Part shown: positions 45,627-53,825 of the stretch, one piece after another
Numbering within the stretch: the first letter of the stretch is position 1
Layout of the letters: the number at the start of each line of letters is the position of its first letter
Assembly (NCBI RefSeq): GCF_015265435.1
Contig: NZ_JABJWH010000013.1
Coordinates: forward strand, 24,574-88,573
Direction of reading: 5' to 3'
DNA from: Alloalcanivorax profundimaris
Lineage (GTDB): Bacteria > Pseudomonadota > Gammaproteobacteria > Pseudomonadales > Alcanivoracaceae
DNA: 64,000 bases
Notes under the pieces: model-generated
Databases searched by the model: none
What the model was told of the DNA's origin: nothing
The model's input: the letters and a program-made list of their open reading frames with translations, nothing else
Position numbers and translations under genes: made by a program

Positions 45627-46392
45627 GGAATACGGGGACGACGCCCCGCAAACCCTGATCTCCCACCTGCTGGAATTGCGCGACCGCCTGCTCAAGGCGG
45701 TGATCGCCGTGCTGGTGGTGTTTCTCTGCCTGTTCTACTTTTCCCGCGAGCTCTACACCCTGGTGGCGCGCCCGCTGATGGACGCCATGCCGGTGGGCAC
45801 GCAGATGATCGCCACCGGCGTCGCCTCGCCCTTTCTGGCACCGTTCAAGCTGACCCTGTATCTGAGCATTTTCGCGGCGATGCCGTTCATTCTGCACCAG
45901 GCCTGGGCATTCGTTGCTCCGGGGCTGTACAAGCACGAGAAGCGCCTGGCGGTGCCGCTGCTGGCCAGCAGCGTGCTGCTGTTCTACGCCGGCGCCGCCT
46001 TCGCCTACTTCGTGGTGTTCCCGCTGATGTTCCAGTTCTTCACCACGGTGGCGCCGGAAGGGGTAGCCGTGACCACGGACATCAGCAGCTATCTGGATTT
46101 CGTGCTGGCCCTGTTCCTGGCCTTCGGGGTGGCCTTCGAGCTGCCCATCGCCATCGTGCTGCTGGTGGCCACCGGCATCACCACGGTGGAGAAGCTGTCC
46201 GCCTCCCGCGCCTATGTGGTCGTGGGCTGCTTCGTGATCGGCATGCTGCTGACGCCGCCGGACATCGTCAGCCAGACTCTGCTGGCGGTGCCCATGTGGC
46301 TATTGTTCGAAATCGGCCTGATCTTCGGCCGCCTGGTGCGCCGCCAGCAGGTGGAGCGTCAGGAGCAGGAGGACGCCGGGGACCAGGACTGA
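45619..46392 (+). CDS. tatC: Twin-arginine translocase subunit TatC
   Basis: TatC is the six-helix core that recognises the twin-arginine motif. The 257-aa protein has the signature [20 protein letters not shown], the conserved [38 protein letters not shown], Glu-containing [14 protein letters not shown] and the end of helix 6 before a cytoplasmic tail rich in Arg and Glu. The last gene of tatABC, it converges on the hydrolase gene with a 10-bp gap that contains a short palindrome (TGAGCC-GCCC-GGCTCA). Confidence 0.97.
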   Translation: MSEEYGDDAPQTLISHLLELRDRLLKAVIAVLVVFLCLFYFSRELYTLVARPLMDAMPVGTQMIATGVASPFLAPFKLTLYLSIFAAMPFILHQAWAFVAPGLYKHEKRLAVPLLASSVLLFYAGAAFAYFVVFPLMFQFFTTVAPEGVAVTTDISSYLDFVLALFLAFGVAFELPIAIVLLVATGITTVEKLSASRAYVVVGCFVIGMLLTPPDIVSQTLLAVPMWLLFEIGLIFGRLVRRQQVERQEQEDAGDQD

Positions 46393-46402
46393 GCCGCCCG
46401 GC

Positions 46403-47404
46403 TCAGAAGCGGTAGGCGTCCACCGGAGGGACGCGGGGCTCGCCGGCCTCCTCGGCGGCGCCGGTGGCCCGGTCCCGCCGCTCCAGCACGCCACCCCGGC
46501 GTTGCCCGGCGCTCTCGGCCTCGCCGTCCGGCCGCTCCCGCGCCGGGGCGTCCGCCCGCGGCGGCGGCGCCGCGCAACCGTTCTTCGCCAGGAAATCCAG
46601 CATGCGGTCGCGCACCGCCGGGTCCCGGGTACCCTGGGCGTGGCCGCCCTTGAGTGCCTGGAAGGTCTTGGGCTGTTCGGCGGCGGCGAACAAACGCTCG
46701 CCCTGGGCGAACGGAATCACCGGATCTTCCTTGCTGTGCATCACCAGCAACGGGCGCGGCGCCAGCCCGGCGATGTGCCGCTCCGGATCACGGGCGCGTT
46801 CCGGCAGGGTGGGCAACACCATCCAGCGCAGCGGCCACAGCAGCCAGCTGCGCTTCATCACGTCGTTGGCGATGCCCCGGTAACTGGCGAAGCTGGCCTC
46901 CAGCATCACGCAATCCACCCGGCCGTCGTTGCTCTCCCGGGCCAGCGCGCCGGTGCCCAGGGCGCCGCCCAGGCTCTGCCCGAACAGCACCAGGGGCTTG
47001 TCCGCCAGCCGGCCGGAGGCCTCCAGCCAGTCCAGCCCCAGCTGCACGTCCGCCAGCGCCCCGGGCAGATCCGGGTCGCCCTCGGACAGGCCGTAGCCGC
47101 GATAATCCAGCAGGAAGACGTTGTAGCCGCGCTCCGGCAGCCAGTGCACGTTCATCAGGTGGGTGCTGATGTTCTCCGCGTTGCCGTGCAGGAAGTACAC
47201 CGTGCCCCGGCTGTAGCCCCGCGCCGGCAGCCACCAGCCGTGCAGGCGCAGGCCGTCGGGGTGGATCAGCACCACGTCCTCGTAGGCCAGCCCCTGGCGG
47301 GCCGGGTTCTGGGCCCAGGGCTTGGCGGGATAGAAGAACAGCCCGCTGCAGCCGGTCAGAGCCGCCAGCAACACGCCGCTGAGAATCAATCCAAGTGCTT
47401 TCAA
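46403..47404 (-). CDS. Alpha/beta-hydrolase lipoprotein
   Basis: The 333-aa protein has a lipoprotein signal (MKALGLILSGVLLAALTGC, lipobox LTGC) and an alpha/beta-hydrolase domain of the Bem46/YfhR type. The oxyanion motif is FLHGNAENIS, followed by LLDYRGYGLSEG, the nucleophile elbow FGQSLGGALG, acid HSKEDPVIPFAQGE and a final His in LKGGHAQG. Substrate is unknown. The start is TTG 47404, which is the only one giving a complete signal peptide; GGGGA lies upstream. The last 60 residues are low-complexity and Arg-, Glu- and Pro-rich, beyond the usual end of the family. Confidence 0.8.
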   Translation of the reverse strand: MKALGLILSGVLLAALTGCSGLFFYPAKPWAQNPARQGLAYEDVVLIHPDGLRLHGWWLPARGYSRGTVYFLHGNAENISTHLMNVHWLPERGYNVFLLDYRGYGLSEGDPDLPGALADVQLGLDWLEASGRLADKPLVLFGQSLGGALGTGALARESNDGRVDCVMLEASFASYRGIANDVMKRSWLLWPLRWMVLPTLPERARDPERHIAGLAPRPLLVMHSKEDPVIPFAQGERLFAAAEQPKTFQALKGGHAQGTRDPAVRDRMLDFLAKNGCAAPPPRADAPARERPDGEAESAGQRRGGVLERRDRATGAAEEAGEPRVPPVDAYRF

Positions 47405-47450
47405 TGATGTCCCCGTTTACCTGCTCGCCGCCACGGTCCGGCGGCGGCAT

Positions 47451-49265
47451 TCAGTCGAAATACCAGCGCCACTGCAGCTTGAATTCGGTGTCGCCGTCGC
47501 CGCGCCAGCCTTCCCGTTCCACCTCGGCGCGCAAACCGTGCTGCCGGGCCAGGGCGTACTGGACCGCCAGGGTGGAGCGGTGCCGGTAGACGTCGTTGGT
47601 GAAGTAGTGGCCGGCGCTGCTGAGCTGCCATTGCCAGCGCCCGGCATGATACAGGATTCCCGCCTCGGCGCCGCCACCGGTGGTGATCAGGGGCGCGAAG
47701 TCACTGTTGTTCTCGGCCCGCGCGCTGGCCAGCAGATAAGGCTGGGCGTTGCCGAGCCGCCAGCTGCCGCCGGCGCCACCCTGAACGTAGCGCGCCAGCC
47801 GGCGACGGCCGGCCCAGGCCCGCTCCAGGCCACCTTCCACGTACCAGCTCAGCGGCTTGGAGAATTCATTGCGCGGCGCCAGGGAGCGGATGCTCACCAG
47901 GTCCAGGGCTTCCAGGTCCACGGCCTGGGATTCGGTGCTACGCAGGGTGACGCCCAGCCCCTGGATCTGGGCGCCGGCCAGGAAGCCGCGGCGGTTATCC
48001 AGCAGATCGTGGTAGGTGAGCCGGTAGGTGAGTTCACCGAAATCGTCGGCGCCACGCTGGCCACCGGCGGCGGCCAGCATCTGCGAACCGTGGCCCTGCT
48101 CCGGCGGCGCCTTGGGGGCCGGCGCCGGCTCCGGCACCGGCGGCAGGCGATTGACCAGGGACAGCAACGCGAAGGAGCGCCCGGCCACGTCCTCGGTGCG
48201 CGCCGCCTTGCGGTTCACGAACCGCACGTAGCGGTAGGCGGCCCGCGCCATCAGCGCCCGTCGCGGCTCCGGGTAGGCCTGGAAGGCGGCGCTCTCCGCT
48301 ACCGCCGGGTCGTCCGCCAGACGCCGGGCCAGGGCCCGCTCGCCGGCGTCCAGGCGATCGCTGAGCGCCTGCAGTTCCTGCTCCTTGGAGGGCCGGTAAT
48401 GGCGCTCGGTGACCAGGCCTTCCTGGTCCAGGGCGCGCACCGTGTTCACCGGCAGCTCGGCGAAGCGCAGGTCGTCGAGCAGGCCGCTGCCGGGGCGCGC
48501 CACCTCCACCAGCTCCAGCAGCCGGAACGAGCAATTCTCGTCGAAGAAGTAATAGTCGAAGTTGATGTCCTTGAGCTCCCAGAGGTGATCGATCATCCAG
48601 TCGATCTCGCTCTGGTCCAGATCCAGGGTGTACTCCCAGATATCCCGGCTCTCCATGTTGGAGTACTGCTGGATCTTCTGGACATAGGGCACCAGGTTGA
48701 AGCGCCCCGGGTAACCGCCGGCCAGGCCCCGGTAAATGTAGAACAGGGAGTTATCGTCCTCGGTGGTGACGGCACCGAAGTTGATTGCCCAGGACAACCA
48801 CACCGCGCCGTCGTCGCCCTGATCAAGGCGCATCAGGGTATGGCCGAACATGGACGAGGGGCTGTTCAGGTAGGAGGCCGGGAACACCAGCACGGCGCGT
48901 TTGGCGTGCACGGCGGCGCGCCATTCCTGGTAGTCCGCGCAGTGCGCGAAGGGCGCCGGATCGTTCCAGCCCAGGTGCTCGGCGAGAAACCGGTAGCGGG
49001 CCGGGAAACGGCAGCGCTCGGCGGCCCGCGCCGGCGCCAGGGCGCGGCGGGTGGCGCGCAGTTCGGCGAGCGGGTGGTCGGCGCCGTCCTCGGCCAGGAA
49101 GAAATCGTCGTCGTCCACGTAGCTGCGCTGGCGATCGCGCAGGGTGGCGCCGGGATTGATGTGCAACAAGGCCCGCCAGCGCGGCTGATCGGCGAGCGTT
49201 TCAAGATCGGCGGCCTGGGCCCCCAGACAATAGAGCAGAATCACGCACGGGAGTGCGAAGCGCAT
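47451..49265 (-). CDS. DUF4105 (Lnb N-terminal-like) protein with C-terminal beta-barrel region
   Basis: The 604-aa exported protein begins with a signal peptide (LPCVILLYCLGAQAA). The DUF4105 domain follows (FPASYLNSPSSMFGHTLMRLDQ, YIYRGLAGGYPGRFNLVPYVQKIQQYSNMESRDIWEY and YYFFDENCSFRLLELVE), which contains conserved His, Asn and Cys and is thought to have a cysteine-protease-like fold. After about residue 390 the sequence turns into alternating strands with aromatic ends, closing WRWYFD, suggesting an outer-membrane barrel. Function is unknown. It lies 80 bp downstream of a DUF3015 gene on the same strand. Confidence 0.75.
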   Translation of the reverse strand: MRFALPCVILLYCLGAQAADLETLADQPRWRALLHINPGATLRDRQRSYVDDDDFFLAEDGADHPLAELRATRRALAPARAAERCRFPARYRFLAEHLGWNDPAPFAHCADYQEWRAAVHAKRAVLVFPASYLNSPSSMFGHTLMRLDQGDDGAVWLSWAINFGAVTTEDDNSLFYIYRGLAGGYPGRFNLVPYVQKIQQYSNMESRDIWEYTLDLDQSEIDWMIDHLWELKDINFDYYFFDENCSFRLLELVEVARPGSGLLDDLRFAELPVNTVRALDQEGLVTERHYRPSKEQELQALSDRLDAGERALARRLADDPAVAESAAFQAYPEPRRALMARAAYRYVRFVNRKAARTEDVAGRSFALLSLVNRLPPVPEPAPAPKAPPEQGHGSQMLAAAGGQRGADDFGELTYRLTYHDLLDNRRGFLAGAQIQGLGVTLRSTESQAVDLEALDLVSIRSLAPRNEFSKPLSWYVEGGLERAWAGRRRLARYVQGGAGGSWRLGNAQPYLLASARAENNSDFAPLITTGGGAEAGILYHAGRWQWQLSSAGHYFTNDVYRHRSTLAVQYALARQHGLRAEVEREGWRGDGDTEFKLQWRWYFD

Positions 49266-49294
49266 GGATGATCCCGGGAAAGAAAGACGGACAC

Positions 49295-49330
49295 AAAAAG
49301 CCCGCCCTCAACGAACCGTCGGGGGCGGGC
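49295..49330 (-). terminator. Intrinsic terminator after the DUF3015 gene
   Basis: In the minus direction GCCCGCCC (49330-49323) and GGGCGGGC (49307-49300) form an 8-bp stem around a 15-nt loop, followed by TTTTT. It lies between the DUF3015 stop codon and the DUF4105 start. Confidence 0.75.
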
Positions 49331-49345
49331 CCGGGTCAACCGGCC

Positions 49346-49825
49346 TTATACGTACTTGGCCAGTTTCTGGTCTTGCTGCATCACCGTGGTGATGTTCTGC
49401 ATGACTTCCGCGGCGCTCACGTCCTGACGGGGGAAGATGGCGGCGAAGTTGTCGTGCATGACGCTGTTGAAGTGCGCGCGGTCGGTGCCTTCCACGCCGA
49501 TGGAAACGGACAGGGCGGTCAGGGCTTCACCGTCGCCGGTGGCCATGTCCTGGGCCACTTCCTCGAGCACGCCGTTCATGGACAGCAGGCTCTCGCCGGA
49601 GTAGGTCAGCGCGCCGCTGGTGTCACAGCCGTTGGTGCCACTGGTCATGCCGAAGGTGGCGTTACCGGAAGTACCGTTGACGATGGTGGCGAGCAGGTGC
49701 ACCGGCATACCGGATTTGCCTTCGAAAATCAGGTTGCCCCAGCCGCAACCGGGACCACCGGGCGCCGTTGCCTGCGCGGAAACTGAAGCACCAAGCAAAG
49801 CCGCTGCCAGAAAAACTTTTTTCAT
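49346..49825 (-). CDS. DUF3015 family periplasmic protein
   Basis: The 159-aa protein has a clear signal peptide (MKKVFLAAALLGASVSAQA, cleavage after AQA) and belongs by sequence to the DUF3015 family: GPGCGWGNLIFEGKSGMPVHLLATIVNGTSGNATFGMTSGTNGCD has the two conserved Cys and Gly-rich turns. The C-terminal half is helical. Function is not known. AGGAGAG precedes ATG 49825 by 5-6 nt. The terminator behind it separates its message from the DUF4105 gene, though some read-through is likely. Confidence 0.78.
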   Translation of the reverse strand: MKKVFLAAALLGASVSAQATAPGGPGCGWGNLIFEGKSGMPVHLLATIVNGTSGNATFGMTSGTNGCDTSGALTYSGESLLSMNGVLEEVAQDMATGDGEALTALSVSIGVEGTDRAHFNSVMHDNFAAIFPRQDVSAAEVMQNITTVMQQDQKLAKYV

Positions 49826-49972
49826 GGGATCTCTCCTGTTATCGATAGATTGTCCATAGGCTCCCATGCGGATTCCCCCGGGAGCTGGAATTCATCATAA
49901 AGGAGGGTCATGGGGTTGCAATATAGCGTTGGCGCAGAATTTATTCGTTTACAAAAAGCAAGCGGACTTCGT

Positions 49973-50410
49973 TCACATCTCCAACATAAAGGTCACCGGG
50001 CCGTCGTTGGTCAGAGTCACTTGCATATCCGCGCCGAAGCGACCGGTGGCCACGGTGAGCCCGGTACCGCGCAGGGCCTCGGCCAGGGCCCGGTAAAGGC
50101 GCTCGCCGTCGGCGGGCGCGGCGGCGCCGGAAAAACTCGGGCGCCGGCCCTTGCGGGTGTCCGCCGCCAGGGTGAACTGGGACACCAGCAGCACGGCGCC
50201 GCCGTGTTCGCGCACATCCCGGTTCATGCGGCCCCGGTCATCGCTGAACATGCGGTAACCGGCGACCCGTTCGGCCATGCGCGCCACCATGGCGTCGTCG
50301 TCATGGCGCTCCACGCCCACCAGCGCCAGCAGCCCCGCGTCGATGGCGCCCACCGTTTCGCCCGCCACCTCCACCCGCGCGGTGGTGACCCTCTGTAGCA
50401 GTACTTTCAT
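49973..50410 (-). CDS. dtd: D-aminoacyl-tRNA deacylase
   Basis: DTD hydrolyses D-amino acids (and Gly from tRNA-Ala) wrongly attached to tRNA. The 145-aa protein has MKVLLQRVTTARVEV, the SQFTLAAD motif and the cross-subunit GP motif in TNDGPVTFMLEM, all diagnostic. I chose ATG 50410, preceded by GGGAG, over the ATG 15 bp upstream. Adjacent to pip, as in Pseudomonas. Confidence 0.96.
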   Translation of the reverse strand: MKVLLQRVTTARVEVAGETVGAIDAGLLALVGVERHDDDAMVARMAERVAGYRMFSDDRGRMNRDVREHGGAVLLVSQFTLAADTRKGRRPSFSGAAAPADGERLYRALAEALRGTGLTVATGRFGADMQVTLTNDGPVTFMLEM

Positions 50411-50471
50411 GGTGCTCCCGATCATCCCGTCTCTGTAGCGAAGCCCGGCACTGTGGTGTAATCAACCGGCC

Positions 50472-51038
50472 ATGAAGAAATTCGCCCCGCTTCTTTTGCT
50501 GTTACTGGCCGGCTGCCAGGCCTGGCTGACGCCGCCGTCGTCGCCACGCTCGCTGGCGCCGCCGTTCGGTGAATTCCGGGAATTCCAGCGCGACCTGTCG
50601 ATCCGCCTCGACCAGGGCGGCCGGGTCGACTACCGCGTGCGCCTGAGCCTGACCCCGGAGCGCTCGCGCATCGTCCTCACCGACGCGGAGGAGCGGCCGG
50701 TGCTGACCTTCGAGCACGGCCCCGGCCGCACCGAGATCAGCCGCACCCCGGCGCTGCCGGCGGCTCTCTCCGCCGACGCCCTGATCGCCGACATCCAATT
50801 GGCGCTGTGGCCGGAGCCGCGCCTGCGAGCGCCCCTGCGGCCGCCCTGGCGCCTGCAGCGCGACGGCGACACCCTGCGACTCTACGACGGCCAGACCCTG
50901 GAGGCGCGGGTCTCTTTCCAGGAGGGAGAGCGGCGCGCTAAGCCGATCCCGGTGTATAACGCCCGCTACCACTACCTGATGCTGCTCCTGCCCGTGGACG
51001 GCTCAGTGCCTTCACCGAGCGCACCAGCGCCTGGGTGA
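50472..51038 (+). CDS. DUF3261-like lipoprotein
   Basis: The 188-aa protein has a lipoprotein signal (MKKFAPLLLLLLAGCQ, lipobox LAGC, Cys15). Its mature part resembles DUF3261 lipoproteins: LTDAEERPVLTFEHGPG, ALSADALIADIQLALWP and ARYHYLMLLLP near the end. The role is unknown; in other bacteria the family sits in lipid-related gene clusters. No such cluster is here. The last 101 bp overlap the 3' end of pip on the other strand. Confidence 0.6.
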   Translation: MKKFAPLLLLLLAGCQAWLTPPSSPRSLAPPFGEFREFQRDLSIRLDQGGRVDYRVRLSLTPERSRIVLTDAEERPVLTFEHGPGRTEISRTPALPAALSADALIADIQLALWPEPRLRAPLRPPWRLQRDGDTLRLYDGQTLEARVSFQEGERRAKPIPVYNARYHYLMLLLPVDGSVPSPSAPAPG

Positions 51039-51912
51039 TGGCCGGCTCCATGGTGGAGTGCCCGGAGGCCGCCACCCAGTGAAGCCGGCTGTTGGGCAAC
51101 GCCTGGTGCAGCAGCCAGGCCTGCTCCGGCGGGCACACCATGTCGTAACGGCCATGCACGATTTCCACCGGGCATTGCAGTTCACCGAGCCGGGGCAGCA
51201 GGGGCCGCTCCAGAAAGCCACCGTTCACGAAGTAGTGGGTTTCCAGCCGCGCCATGGCCAGGGCGTTGTGGTCCACGTTCAGCTCCGCCGGCGGCGTCAG
51301 GCTGGACAGGCGCGCCTCCCACAGGGTCCATTCCCGGGCCAGCCGCTCGCCGTCCGGCCCCTCCAGGGCACGGTGGTAGCGATGCAGCAGGTCGCCATCG
51401 TCGTCCTCCGGCAGAGCGTCCAGCAGGCGCTGCCAGTGATCCGGATAGAAACGGGCGGCGCCATGCTCGGTGTAAAGCCAGTCGATGTCCTGCTGGCGGC
51501 ACAGGAACACGCCCCGCAGCACCAGGCCGGCCACTGAATCCGGGTACGCCAGGGCGTAGGCCAGCGCCAGGGTCACGCCCCAGGAGCCGCCCAGCACCAC
51601 TTCCCAGCGGGGAACATCCAGATGGGCGCGGATGCGCTCCAGATCCGCCACCAGGTCCGGCAGGGTGTTATGCTCGGTACCGGCGTAGGGCTGGCTGCGC
51701 CCGGCGCCGCGCTGGTCGTAGACCACGATGCGGAAGCGGTGCGGGTCGAACAGCCGCCGCAGCAACGGCGAACTGCCGCCCCCGGGGCCGCCGTGCAACG
51801 CCACCACCGGCGGCCCGTCCGGGTTGCCGCTTTGCTCCACATACAGCCGATGGCCGTGACCCACGTCCAGGTATTCACGGTGATAGGGTTCAACAGGGGG
51901 AAATAACGACAT
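50938..51912 (-). CDS. pip: Proline iminopeptidase
   Basis: Pip removes N-terminal proline from peptides. The 324-aa S33 family alpha/beta hydrolase has HGGPGGG at 40-46, YDQRGAGRS, the nucleophile GGSWGVTLALAYA with Ser110, and VHGRYDMVCPP and ASGHSTMEP with the acid and His. I chose ATG 51912, the family N-terminus (MSLFPPVEPYHREYLDVG). The final 20 residues (Gly-, Ser- and Arg-rich) extend past the usual end into the overlap with the DUF3261-like gene. Its start codon shares the palindrome CATG with the start of the divergent lipoprotein gene. Confidence 0.94.
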   Translation of the reverse strand: MSLFPPVEPYHREYLDVGHGHRLYVEQSGNPDGPPVVALHGGPGGGSSPLLRRLFDPHRFRIVVYDQRGAGRSQPYAGTEHNTLPDLVADLERIRAHLDVPRWEVVLGGSWGVTLALAYALAYPDSVAGLVLRGVFLCRQQDIDWLYTEHGAARFYPDHWQRLLDALPEDDDGDLLHRYHRALEGPDGERLAREWTLWEARLSSLTPPAELNVDHNALAMARLETHYFVNGGFLERPLLPRLGELQCPVEIVHGRYDMVCPPEQAWLLHQALPNSRLHWVAASGHSTMEPAITQALVRSVKALSRPRAGAASGSGSGRYTPGSA

Positions 51913-52366
51913 GAGAGGCTTCCGCCATGGGCGACGGCTCCCAGCATACTGTTTGCTGGTGCTGCTGCAACTGAGTCTGGCCGGTTGTGACCGGCCGCCG
52001 CCGGAACAGGCGCTGCGCGACGCCGTGGCGGAACTGGAAACGGCGCTGGAGGCCGGGGACGTGGACACCGTCCTGGACCGGCTCGACGATGGCTTCCGGT
52101 ACCGGGACCTGGATCGCAAGGCGGTGGGCCGCCGGCTGGTGGGCGCCTTTCTGCGCTATCCGAAACGCCAGGTCACCTTCATGAACGTGCGGGTGGATCT
52201 GGCCACACCGGCGGACCGCGCCGCCGTGCGCTTCAATGCCCTGGTGTGGGGTGGCCGCGCCGCCCTGCCGGACGACGCGGACGGCTTCCAGGTCAGCAGC
52301 CACTGGCGCCGGGACGGCGGCGACTGGCTGCTGACCGAGGTGGAAACCCGGGGGTGGCGGCAATAG
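51911..52366 (+). CDS. Small lipoprotein with NTF2/SnoaL-like fold (tentative)
   Basis: The 151-aa protein has a lipoprotein signal (CLLVLLQLSLAGC, Cys26). Its mature part (ALRDAVAELETALEAGDVDTVLDRLDDGFRY...VTFMNVRVDL...SSHWRRDGGDWLLTEVET) has the helix-then-curved-sheet pattern and the YRD- and W-rich features of NTF2/SnoaL-like proteins. I do not recognise a named family. AGGGGGA lies 9 nt before ATG 51911. It is divergent from pip with no intergenic DNA. It converges on ntrC with a 34-bp gap. Confidence 0.65.
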   Translation: MRGFRHGRRLPAYCLLVLLQLSLAGCDRPPPEQALRDAVAELETALEAGDVDTVLDRLDDGFRYRDLDRKAVGRRLVGAFLRYPKRQVTFMNVRVDLATPADRAAVRFNALVWGGRAALPDDADGFQVSSHWRRDGGDWLLTEVETRGWRQ

Positions 52367-52400
52367 CGGCCGGGCGGCGTTCCGCTTCAGCGGCGATGCC

Positions 52401-53825
52401 TTAATCGTCGCCGCTGAACTCCGCCTCCATGTCCAGCTCCTTGATCTTGCGGGTCAGGGTGTTGCGGCCCCAGCCCAGCAGCGCGGCGGCGTCGCGCTTG
52501 CGCCCGCCGGTGTGCTGCAGAGCCACCTCGATCATGGTGCGCTCGAAGGCCGGCACCGCCTGATCGAGAATGCTCCGGTCACCGCGCGCCAGGGCGCGGT
52601 CCGCCCAGTGACGCAGGGACTTGAGCCAGTCGCCACCGGCCTCCGCCGGTTTGCTGGCGCTCTGGCGCAGCTCCGGCGGCAGATCATCCACCAGCACTTC
52701 CCGGCCGGAGGCCATCACCGTCAGCCAGCGGCAGGTGTTTTCCAGCTGCCGCACGTTGCCCGGCCAGGGCATGGCGGCCAGGTATTTTTCCGTGTCCTTG
52801 TGCAGCACCTTGGGCTCCACGCCCAGCTCGTTGGCGGCGTGCTGCAGGAAATAGCCGGCCAGGCGGGGGATGTCCTCGCGGCGCTCCGCCAGCTTGGGAA
52901 TGTGGATGCGGATCACGTTCAGGCGGTGGAACAAGTCCTCCCGGAAATCACCGTCACGGACCAGCTTCTCCAGATCCTGGTGGGTAGCGGCGATGATGCG
53001 CACGTCCACGTGGATCGGCGTGGTGCCGCCCACCCGGTAGAACTCGTTCTCCTGCAGCACGCGCAGCAGCCGGGTCTGGGCTTCCAGAGGCATGTCGCCG
53101 ATTTCGTCCAGGAACAGAGTGCCGCCGTTGGACTGCTCGAAGCGCCCCACCCGCTGGCTGTTGGCGCCGGTGAAGGCGCCCTTCTCATGGCCGAACAGCT
53201 CCGACTCGATCAGGTCCTTGGGGATGGCCGCCATGTTCAGGGCCACGAACGGCTTCTCCCGGCGCATGGAGTGGTTGTGCAGAGCCCGCGCCACCAGTTC
53301 CTTACCGGTGCCGGACTGGCCGTTGATCAGCACCGTCACGTTGGAGTGGCTGAGCCGGCCGATGGCGCGGAACACCTCCTGCATGGCCGGCGCCTCGCCG
53401 ATGATCTCGGTGGGCGTTTCCTGGGCCGGCGCGGCCACTTCCTCTTCCGCCTCCTGGCGGTGCTTGATGGCGCGCTTGACCAGCGCCACCGCCTCGTCCA
53501 CGTCGAACGGCTTGGGCAGGTACTCGAAGGCGCCGCCCTGGTAGGAGGCCACCGCCGAATCCAGATCCGAGTGGGCGGTCATGATGATGACCGGCAGGTT
53601 GGGGTTGTTGCGCTGCAGGATCTTGAGCATGCGCAGGCCGTCGGTGCCGGGCATGCGCACGTCGGAAATCAGCACGTCCGGCTCGGGACCGCCCTCGTCG
53701 AGGCGGTTCAGGGCTTCGTCGGCGTCCTCAAAGCAGGCCAGTTGGTACCCCTCCTGACTGAGGGCTTTCTCGAGCACCCAGCGAATGGAACGGTCATCGT
53801 CGATCACCCAGATGGTAGCCGTCAT
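52401..53825 (-). CDS. ntrC: Nitrogen regulation response regulator NtrC
   Basis: NtrC is the enhancer-binding protein that activates sigma-54 promoters under nitrogen limitation. The 474-aa protein has a receiver domain with phospho-acceptor Asp55 (LISDVRMPG) and the AAA+ domain with Walker A NGQSGTGKELVAR. The sigma-54 contact loop GAFTGAN is present, Walker B is GGTLFLDEIGD, and a Fis-type HTH ends the protein (GGRKRDAAALLGWGRNTLTRKIKEL). The start overlaps the ntrB stop codon (ATGA). The predicted targets at glnA and upstream of ntrB are in this window. Confidence 0.97.
   Translation of the reverse strand: MTATIWVIDDDRSIRWVLEKALSQEGYQLACFEDADEALNRLDEGGPEPDVLISDVRMPGTDGLRMLKILQRNNPNLPVIIMTAHSDLDSAVASYQGGAFEYLPKPFDVDEAVALVKRAIKHRQEAEEEVAAPAQETPTEIIGEAPAMQEVFRAIGRLSHSNVTVLINGQSGTGKELVARALHNHSMRREKPFVALNMAAIPKDLIESELFGHEKGAFTGANSQRVGRFEQSNGGTLFLDEIGDMPLEAQTRLLRVLQENEFYRVGGTTPIHVDVRIIAATHQDLEKLVRDGDFREDLFHRLNVIRIHIPKLAERREDIPRLAGYFLQHAANELGVEPKVLHKDTEKYLAAMPWPGNVRQLENTCRWLTVMASGREVLVDDLPPELRQSASKPAEAGGDWLKSLRHWADRALARGDRSILDQAVPAFERTMIEVALQHTGGRKRDAAALLGWGRNTLTRKIKELDMEAEFSGDD

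Noticed and set aside
46390..46405. Terminator between tatC and the convergent hydrolase gene
   Set aside because: TGAGCC-GCCC-GGCTCA is a short stem without T-runs and overlaps both stop-codon regions. It is too weak to call as a feature.
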